Shown here: positions 56,649 through 64,000 of the stretch, piece by piece
Position numbering within the stretch: position 1 is the stretch's first letter
Layout of the letters: each line of letters begins with the position of its first letter
Assembly: GCA_030761205.1 (NCBI GenBank)
Contig: JAULJL010000005.1
Coordinates: forward strand, 11,495,501 to 11,559,500
Origin: Fremontodendron californicum
Taxonomy: Eukaryota; Streptophyta; Magnoliopsida; Malvales; Malvaceae
DNA: 64,000 nt
Direction of reading: 5' to 3'
Made by a program: the position numbers and the translations under genes
The notes under the pieces: generated by a model
Seen by the model: only the letters and a program-made list of their open reading frames with translations
Databases searched by the model: none
Told to the model about the DNA's origin: nothing

Positions 56649-57630
56649 AAGAGCATGGTTAAAAAAATCGGATTAAAGTTAAATCAGTGTGATTTTTGAT
56701 TATCGGTTGGATCGCTTGATTTATTTAAATAAGATTTTTAAATATTTTAAAAATAATTTTAATATTAAATAAATATTAAATATAGTAAATAATTAATAAA
56801 AATAAGCAATTAGTTTAATGGTATGATTTTTAGAAAATTTTAAGAAATTATGCGTTCAAATCTCATCACTTACAAAAAAATATTTCTGAAAGAAAATAAT
56901 TAAAAAAAATAAAAAACGGTTTTTTCTGGTTTTTTATCGGTTGAACTGATTTTTGGCCGGTTCAATAGATCCTCGATTTTTTATATAGCATTGGATTGAA
57001 CAAGCTTCCAATTCCCGATTGAACCAATCCAATCGACCGATCTAATCCAATTTTTTCAACCATGCATAAGACTGATAAAAGGGTAGCAGTAGCACTAGGC
57101 AGTAGGCACTAGCAACTATTTGAGAGGGAGTTATTCCTGCACTTTGTTACCTTCATATAAATCCCACTATTGTAAAACTACGATCTTTGCATAAGATGTT
57201 CGGCAACCAGATTACTCTCCACCAAAAAATGAAAATTTATTACACTTATATGCATGTTTTAATGTTTTGTCTTTCAAACTTCGCCTAATTTATGTTTCAC
57301 AAAAAAGCATATGCCTATTGCCAACTGATATTATCCTTTTTCACCCTTATAAAGAACCCAAAACCTTAATATCAAACACTTCAGCCTTAACTTTGTATTA
57401 ATTTTTTTTTTTGAATTCGAAGTTTAATTTCAATTGGTTCAGACAATTATCTTTAAGATATGATATCCAATAGTCTGAAATTCGAATTTCAACATTTGAA
57501 ACTCTTTTCCCTATCCTCATACTACGATTTTTTTGTACAAAAATAAAAAACTTTGTATTAATTTTTGAAAGCATGACTAAGGGGATTAACCAATGCATCC
57601 AACTTTTATAAAAAAATCAACCAGCATTTC

Positions 57631-57672
57631 ATAACTGGGTTGAACTTGAGACCGGTCTCAAGTTCGAGTTAT
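57631..57672. repeat. 42-bp palindrome
   Basis: The inner 24 bp are a perfect palindrome (GAACTTGAGACC and its complement, centre near 57653); flanking ATAACT and AGTTAT extend it with mismatches. Confidence 0.85.
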
Positions 57673-58133
57673 GTAATACGTGTTGGATATCAATGTTTTA
57701 TTTTGAGTGTATATATATGAAATACGTATTCCAATACGTAGGTTATCGTAATTAGATACACGGTGTATAATTAAGGTACACAATTGATATCATGTTTGAA
57801 TGAAAATTAATCTCAAAGGTACCCACTTGAAGAGGAAAAAGTCTGATCATTACATGTCTGTTCGGACCAATTTTATTCCAAAGGATGTGTATGTTCTGAT
57901 CAAACAGGTTCCATCCAATTGATGTGTCTTTTCCGAACAGGTTCTTTGGCTCCTATAAATACAGACTTCCTGTGTCTATGTTATTCACTTAAAAACTAAT
58001 TCACCAAAATATTCCTATCTTCTGAGAGAGAGACTTCAGCATTCTTTTGTTCGCCGTGTTGCATCCGAGTGTGCTCTCATTTGCAACGTATATCGAGGAA
58101 ACCTGGGAGACGATTTGCATCGATACTGTAAGC

Positions 58134-58136
<3 letters not shown>

Positions 58137-58168
<32 letters not shown>
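58137..58168. repeat. (TA)n microsatellite
   Basis: Uninterrupted run of about 16 TA units. Confidence 0.95.
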
Positions 58169-58171
<3 letters not shown>

Positions 58172-59270
58172 CCGCCAAGTGAGATTTATAGAATGAGAGA
58201 AGATTACCTTACATTGTGTAACTCAAAATCTTTATGCACCAAAATAAATAAATAAAAGCATTAGATAATTTCTATTTTATAAATTGACTTACTGCTGTTG
58301 GTGTTTTTGATGTTCAGTTTTGCAGCTACATTTCTTGAATCATATTATTGGGGGGATCCATCCCATACATGTTACAACTAATCAGTAATCACATGTGACC
58401 TAAATCAATACAGCCCTGAATCAAAACATTTCATATGCAAGCTGTTCAATAAATTATTTTGCCAAAATAAGAAAAAACAAATTGAATAGCTATGACTTGC
58501 ATATAAAATAAAATAGGATAGGACATAGCCAAACATAGCAAGCTAAGAGATTTTAGAGTTGCAATCTCATTAAACATGATCTCAACCAAATATGTATAAT
58601 TTTATAAAAGAATTATTTTATAAGGTCATGCTAAAATTGCCAACCCATTTGATTGTTATAGGTTAAAATATTAAAAAAGTTCTTAAACTATTTCAAATTT
58701 TTTTAATTTTTTTTTTTATATTTTTATTGTATCCAAATAAATCTATATTATTTGAGTTGTACCCACATTTTTAATTAGGACTTATTTGGTACAAATTAAA
58801 AGTTAAAGATTTATTAAAATGTAAATTAAAGATTAAATATTTATTTAGGTGCAATAAAAATACAAAAATTTACTGATAAAGTTTACGATTTTTTTATTTA
58901 TTATTTTACCAATTGTTATATGTTATTTAAGCGGCACATTTGTTGTTGCATATTGCCATCATTCATTCTAAGGTCAATGAGATTACCAAATCACCCTTCT
59001 CAAGACAACGAATGCAAATGTGGCTCTAAACCCTGCTGCCATGTCTAAATCCTCTCATCCCTCAACAAGAGTTCTTCTTTTTTTTTTTTTCAAAAGAAGT
59101 CATACTCACAAACCTACGAAACTCTAATGGAGATTTCATGCTTTACAAGAGAGAAAAAAAGACAAAGATGCATTATAATCTATGATGAAATACACAAAAG
59201 GCAGAGAAACACATTAACAGCTCTAGAAATATTAACAATACCACCTTACAATTGTAGCAAAGTACTAGCT

Positions 59271-59461
59271 GGGATTAGAGAGATTTAAATAGCGATCACA
59301 ACGTGACGTTATAATCGTTATTTTGCTGTTTCGGCTTTTTCTACTGTCAATATTCACTTCCAATATTCATCGCAATTGACCGCGATAGCATTCATTATAT
59401 CCGCAATCACAATAAACACGACATAACCGAAAACGCATTTGCAACTGCAATTTAAAATCCC
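59271..59461. repeat. MITE-like unit
   Basis: Starts GGGATTAGAGAGATTTAAAT and ends, inverted, GGGATTTTAAATTGC. The interior has the CGCGATAGC / GCGATCAC strings of a common plant MITE type. No target duplication was confirmed. Confidence 0.4.
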
Positions 59462-60582
59462 TTGGCTAGGGCTTAATTGCCTCTACCCAACTTCCACCCA
59501 CCCTAATATTTCTGCTGGCTACACCTAAATGCATTTATATCACCAGAACTCTCTTATCCACCAAAGTCACAAACATTTAAATCTCAGCTATTTAGGGCAT
59601 TGCCACCTACAAAACCTCATCTTATTAAGGTAATTCATATCTCATAACACCCCCTCTCTCTCTCTCCCACTCCAGATGCCCCCACTATTCAAAGAATTGG
59701 GCCACCTGAACCAAAGCATGATCTGCCGGAAATTGGCAAGACATTATTTGTCAACCCGGATTTTCTTTTCCCTGTCACCACTGGAAAAAGAAGGAAGCAT
59801 ACCAGAGCCACATAGCTAAGTGTTAAAAATGTGATTTGAAAAATACTTCAAAATATGGTACACACAACAAGCCAAACTACAAAGTTATAGCAATTCACTT
59901 TCCTTGAGCACCATCAGCTAGATTATTTATTTGTTTATGTATTGACCCACTCCGACTTAGGATACTGTGCAAGATTAAGTGTGAAGCATAATTGAAGCAG
60001 CAGAAACATTAGTAAAATACAGGATTAAGATAAACAAACACTGTCCAAAAACAAATTGATATTAAAATAAGATAAGTCTCTTACATTGTTCCAAGTTGCA
60101 TTCTGCATTTCACCCACTAATACATTAAACATATGAATAAAAAAGTAAACAAAACAATAGTAAAATAATAGACATCTTGAATCTTTGTCATGAGTAACAC
60201 TTCCACCCTACTGAGCACTAACGTTAATATAATATCCTAAAGAAAAACAAATATCCTTATTATAAGACCCAGTAGCTTCATAAACAAGGGCAATGTTCCC
60301 TTAATTATCCATATCTTGTGCTCTAATGCTTAGCATATCTATTTCCAGGCAATGTTACTTCCTTAAAAAAAACAAAAATTATAGACAAATCCCATTGGAG
60401 ATAGCCAAAAAACTAACCTGGAAACAGCAAACTCCCTATAAAATTTATAAACAAACAAATGAAGAAAACAGATATTCTCTTCCTCCCCTTTCACACTCCC
60501 AACAGAATCAAGATTTTTTCTTTTAATCCTCCTAAATTAACACAAACCAAATTATCAAATATAGATAAAATAAAACTTTAAA

Positions 60583-61034
60583 CTAGAGATGGCATCCAAA
60601 GCAATTACAGGTCTTGGGAGTGAAAGAACAGAAACCAAAAGGTCTGTTTGGAATGTTGCAATTGATTGCATAGCAACAAGGAGATGGCAAGCAAACACCT
60701 TTAGCTCCACCACAGCAAGTACAAACTGCACATATCTGGAAACTCCCTAACTTTCTTCTGCTTTCATTAAACAACATCATCTTCACCAACTTTTCTTCCA
60801 CCAATGGAACCATTTCTGAAGACCCATTTACCTTCAAATCAAAGAAACCAACTTTAAATCCATAAAAATAGAGAAACAGTTCAAATCTTTGACATGAAAA
60901 GCAAAGGGATCTAAGCATTCAAAGCAAGCTTTTTGACTTACTTGGGCCATGCTTGTAGCTTCATTGTAATTGAAGACATAATCTGAAAAGAACAGAAACA
61001 GGAGAAAAGGAGTGACTACAAAAGCAGATTTCAT
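60583..61034 (-). CDS. small secreted cysteine-rich protein, two exons
   Basis: Exon 1 61034-60942, intron 60941-60832 (GTAAGT donor, AAG acceptor, 110 nt), exon 2 60831-60583; the junction is in phase 0. Product of 113 residues. Residues 1-20 (MKSAFVVTPFLLFLFFSDYV) look like a signal peptide. The C-terminal half is rich in cysteine: CAVCTCCGGAKGVCLPSPCC, then CNIPNRPFGFCSF and CNCFGCH. It resembles a plant family of uncharacterised secreted proteins (possibly that listed as DUF7866; from memory). The cysteine spacing suggests disulphide bonding in the apoplast. No partner or pathway can be assigned. The unspliced exon-1 frame ends at 60834 and would lack the cysteine domain, which supports splicing. 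Confidence 0.82.
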
Positions 61035-62770
61035 GTTTCTTGAAGTGGGTTTTTGTTTTTGTGATTTGCTGAACAGCTAGTAAAAGAAAAGAAAAAGGAA
61101 ATGTAATGTATAAGACAGTGAAATGGCCAAATGGCTATTGATTGAATTTTTTTTTGGTTGATTATGTAAAGAAGGACTAGTCTAGTAGTATTTGGTTAAA
61201 TCATAAATGAAAAAGAATTATCTTTTTGAACAGCTTTTTTTCCAGTGGGACTAAATTCAGTGCATCTTAAATGGGATTTAGCTGGAGTAGTAGAAGAATT
61301 CTTTTTTTCTTGGGTGTGGAATTTTGGAAGAAAGAGGAAGAGAGACAGAGTTTGGACTTTGGGTTTTGGAGATGTACTTTTTTTTTTTTTCACTGTGGAG
61401 AGTGTGAGTCGGTACTAAAGACTAAGGAGGAATCATATGATGATGAAGCCCTTTCATTTTAGGATTAAATATAAAAAAAAATTTGAATTAAAATTAAGTA
61501 ATTATTAAATTTATATCATTTTATTATAATTAATTCAATTTTTAAATATTTATTTTTATCTAATTAAATTTTTAAAAATTTATTTTTATCCAATTAAACA
61601 TTGGGTTGAACTTAAATTAATGACAGTCATTAATTAACTTTTGTCCAACCAAAATTTAATTGAATAAAAATAAATATTTAATTATTTAATTATTGTAATA
61701 AATTGAAAAAAACTTGATTAATTATTAATTTTAATTCATTTTTTTTTTAATACTTTGCTACAGTCAACGATGAGCTTTCAAAAACTAAAGCAGGCAATGA
61801 GAGTTTTTCTTCCTTAATTACCAAGGAAAAATTATTTCATACCTTCTTTTTTTTCTCATATATTCGATATCTTTCTCACCACATTAGTCATAAATCCAAC
61901 AAATTGTGTTTCAACATAACAAAATTAACAAAGTTATAATTATTTTAGCAAATTTGTGTTTTTTTTTTAAACATTTGTGTTTCTTATTGCTGTCCCTTCA
62001 AAATGTTTTTTTTTTTTTGTTTTATTCTCATAAAATAAATTGTAAAGTCTAACCAATACATCACTAAATCAAATTTAATTAATTATTTTTTTATAAAAAT
62101 AACTTTAAAAACATCATTTTCTTGGTTTAGTATATTTATTTTTTTGGAGAGGGATCTTCTACTTCGATGTTGAATTTGGGTTTTAACTTAATTTATAGTT
62201 TGGACGAATAAAACCACCAAAGTATACAAATATAAGAAATATTGCTTAAAAATAAAATAAATGTTTAAAATATTGTTTTTTTTTTTTTTTTTGTTGGACA
62301 GTCCAACTATCAAACAAAATTGTATTACTCCTAATAAATATATGTTATCGGACAATATTATCAAAAAGTTACATAGTTGATTGATAACAAACTAATACAT
62401 TAGTATTACAGTGGTAAGACATAGTAACAAACTAATGTATTACAGTGGTAAAATAAATACATTAGTAAATTATTGAATTTTTAATTTTAATGATTATAAT
62501 TCGATTCTTAACAAGCTAAAAAATACAGAAGCATAATAAAAAGATAAACCCTTCTTTATACTTTCTCCATCCTATCAATCCATTAAAGTTTAAACATCCA
62601 AAATCCTATGAAAATTCTAAAACCCAAAACTTTAAAATTTATTAAGTTTTTTTGTCAATTTGATTTTTCTAAAATTATTATTTTTAATTTAAATTTAATT
62701 AATTTTCAAAATTAATTTATTTCATGTGCCACGTCATTCGACTTGTGATATTTTATATGCCTGATCATTT
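61035..62770. other. upstream region of the cysteine-rich gene, then AT-rich spacer
   Basis: 61035-61460 is the likely promoter and leader (minus-strand CTTTTTCTTTTCTTTTACTA just before the ATG). Beyond about 61460 it is highly AT-rich, with T runs and no recognised gene. Confidence 0.5.
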
Positions 62771-63060
62771 GATACGTGGACATTTTTTTTTGTGGCTAAG
62801 CCAGAAATAATTTTATTAAATAAACGCGTAAGGAGTCAAAATGACTCAGAAATACACAAAAATATGTCCAAAACCCATACTAAGAGTCTAACACCAAAAA
62901 TCCAATTGGGTCATCACAAGGCACACTGAAATTCCTAAACCACAATGGACACAATTCACCAAAGGATATATATTACAGCTTACACAACAACACATTAGCA
63001 TCAACGAATCCCAACCCACAAAACCTGAAACATCATAATTGCTGCAGTAGGATCACCCAA
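62771..63060. other. possible retroposed tail of the kinase relic
   Basis: A T run at 62782-62791 on the plus strand, followed by sequence with AATTTTATTAAATAA. Read on the minus strand this could be the poly-A end of a retroposed copy whose upstream part is the kinase relic at 63061-63205. Confidence 0.35.
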
Positions 63061-63205
63061 AAATGAGCAGCTTCTCCATTAGAACAACAATAAGCTCGAA
63101 GAGTAACAATATCAGGATGCTTGATTTTTGCAATTGCTTCAACTTCAGTTTGAAACTCCTTGAGTCTTAATTTGTACACCTCCATCTCCCAGTCTTGCAA
63201 GACGT
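63061..63205 (-). pseudogene. LRR receptor-like kinase fragment
   Basis: About 45 codons on the minus strand. The clear part reads RLKEFQTEVEAIAKIKHPDI then VTLRAYCCSNGEAAHFW, matching the segment around the alphaC helix (KEFxxEVEAIGKIxHPNIVxLRAYYW) of plant LRR receptor-like kinases. Before it, ARLGDGG in another frame fits the preceding ARRLGEGG stretch. Frameshifts and no continuation make it a relic. Confidence 0.6.
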
Positions 63206-63565
63206 CCTAAATGCAAAACCTGAATATCACAAACAACAATACTGAAGACAGCAGACTAAAAGACCCTTTGCTTGTAGAGCCTAAATGAAATTAATAAGTC
63301 TGCTGAAACATCAATCAACATAAGTCCTTGCAAAAACATCCAAATACCAACACCATTATGCCAATAGCCAATATGATACCATTATATAACAAATCTCCAC
63401 CTAGCCAAAACCATCTCATCTCCAACACCCCCAGCCTTAGCCAAAGTCACCACCATCCCATGTTTTTTGCTAAAACAGAGAATTTTATTCATGCATCAGA
63501 TTGAAATTACAACTTCATGGCTTTACAGCAATTCAGCTACCGCCAATTATAGCCAAGCCAGTTAA
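63206..63565. other. spacer before the terminal LTR
   Basis: No gene. TTTTATTCATGCATC and surrounding AT-rich sequence; nothing recognised. Confidence 0.4.
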
Positions 63566-64000
63566 TGTTGGAAAAGTGGCTAAAAAGTCCACAATGGCTG
63601 CTAGTCTTCATGAAATGGCCAAAGCAATTTCATCACGTAATTGCATAGCAAAATTCAAGCTTGGCAGCTTCAACAATTTCTGCTGCAGTAATTGTTGAAG
63701 CTTGGCAGCAGCTAGAACATACTGGTGGCTGGTGGCTATGGTGTATTCACACCATGAGCCCTGCCTATAAATAGGCATGAGGTTAAGAGCTTGATAGTAG
63801 AGAGGAGCAGAGGAGAAATGAGCTAGAGCTCCAAAGGTGAGCTCCATGAGCTCCCTCCCGGTTGAGGCATAGTGAGAGCTCCAGAGGGAGCCCCTCCCGG
63901 TCGAGGTGATGAGAGAGTTTAGAGGCAGTAGCTGCCTGTTAGATGCTTGTGTATTGAGGTGTTGAGTGTGTGCTAGAAAGAGCACTTGTAATATGTAGCC
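63566..64000 (+). repeat. probable start of an LTR, cut by the window end
   Basis: Begins TGTTGGAAAAGTGGC, a common LTR start, after GTTAA that may be the target duplication. It contains a clear TATA box (63766-63773), a 39-bp-scale internal repeat (GAGCTCC...CTCCCGGTTGAGG at about 63839-63868 and GAGCTCC...CTCCCGGTCGAGG at 63879-63906), and a GTGTTGAGTGTGTGC tail typical of an R/U5 region. No other end is available, so the element type is unknown. Confidence 0.5.
63766..63773 (+). promoter_or_regulatory. TATA box in the terminal LTR
   Basis: TATAAATA in the context TGCCTATAAATAGGCATGAG, followed 25-40 bp on by purine-rich sequence. A strong match to a plant core promoter. Confidence 0.6.

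Larger units (their letters stand above)
52941..56650 (-). mobile_element. L1-type LINE, ORF2 nearly intact
   Basis: Minus-strand non-LTR retrotransposon with a complete ORF2 order: APE-like endonuclease (56648-55716), reverse transcriptase and C-terminal zinc region (55804-53049). The 3' end is marked by a poly-A tail (plus-strand T run at 52942-52951). No ORF1 is found upstream, so the copy is probably 5'-truncated just before ORF2. Only two lesions are obvious: a 112-bp tandem duplication at the EN/RT border and a one-base deletion in a C run of the RT. It looks young. I could not identify a target duplication. Confidence 0.9.
56651..60582. other. intergenic sequence, no gene recognised
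   Basis: Long non-coding stretch. It contains a near-perfect palindrome at 57631-57672, a TA run at 58137-58168, a CT run at 59648-59665 and a MITE-like unit at 59271-59461. At 57960-58130 the composition resembles an LTR or 5' leader (GAGAGAGAGACTTC, then CGAGGAAACCTGGG), but no boundary could be set. No exon with supporting similarity was found on either strand. Confidence 0.5.

Noticed and set aside
57680..58376. A solo LTR from TGTTGGATATCA to CATGTTACA
   Set aside because: No matching 5-bp target duplication and no second copy in the window; the ends are too short to rely on.
63608..63985. 125-codon minus-strand frame at the window end
   Set aside because: Runs antisense through a probable LTR with a plus-strand TATA box and has no recognisable domain.

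Overview
The window is nuclear DNA from a flowering plant. Its genes carry many introns and plant-specific families (a DUF707 protein, a 20S proteasome PBF1 relic), and most of the rest is AT-rich repeat DNA: Copia, Ty3/Gypsy Tat/Ogre, plant L1-type LINEs, hAT-type elements and MITEs. The repeat types recall cotton (Gossypium) or another Malvaceae; that is an inference from memory, not a search result.

Layout. 1-3045: two hairpin-bearing repeats; the second is a 2 kb element with about 600 bp inverted arms. 3740-5665: remnant of a LINE 3' half. 6151-20021: one plus-strand gene for a 387-residue DUF707 protein in 14 exons. Its fourth intron holds an antisense Copia element (8440-14465, TSD ATTTT), which itself holds two hAT-type insertions with 8-bp duplications. 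20661-24254: broken, truncated copy of the proteasome subunit gene PBF1, with several MITEs. 26107-50790: a 24.7 kb Tat/Ogre retrotransposon on the minus strand with 2.9 kb LTRs, a perfect AAATT duplication, ORF1, gag, protease, G-patch, an intron, RT, two RNase H domains and integrase. 52941-56650: a nearly intact minus-strand LINE ORF2. 60583-61034: a two-exon gene for a small secreted cysteine-rich protein. 63061-63205: a receptor-kinase relic. 63566-64000: probably the start of another LTR.

The most unusual object is nested in the 3' untranslated part of the Ogre element. A 5.6 kb segment (30113-35726) has LTR-like TG...CA ends and a perfect AACCC duplication, and looks like a solo LTR of a second Tat/Ogre family. 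It carries an intronless head-to-tail chain of host gene pieces on the minus strand: cytosolic GAPDH, an unidentified piece, S-adenosylmethionine synthetase, a full-length uninterrupted Ran GTPase, importin alpha, and a short DUF547 piece. The pieces around Ran have decayed, while the Ran frame of 221 codons is open. A TATA-like box lies just upstream of the GAPDH 5' leader, so the LTR may once have driven a transcript starting in captured sequence.

Likely working host genes are few: the DUF707 gene and the cysteine-rich protein gene; the Ran retrocopy is a candidate. All else recognised is mobile-element or relic sequence.
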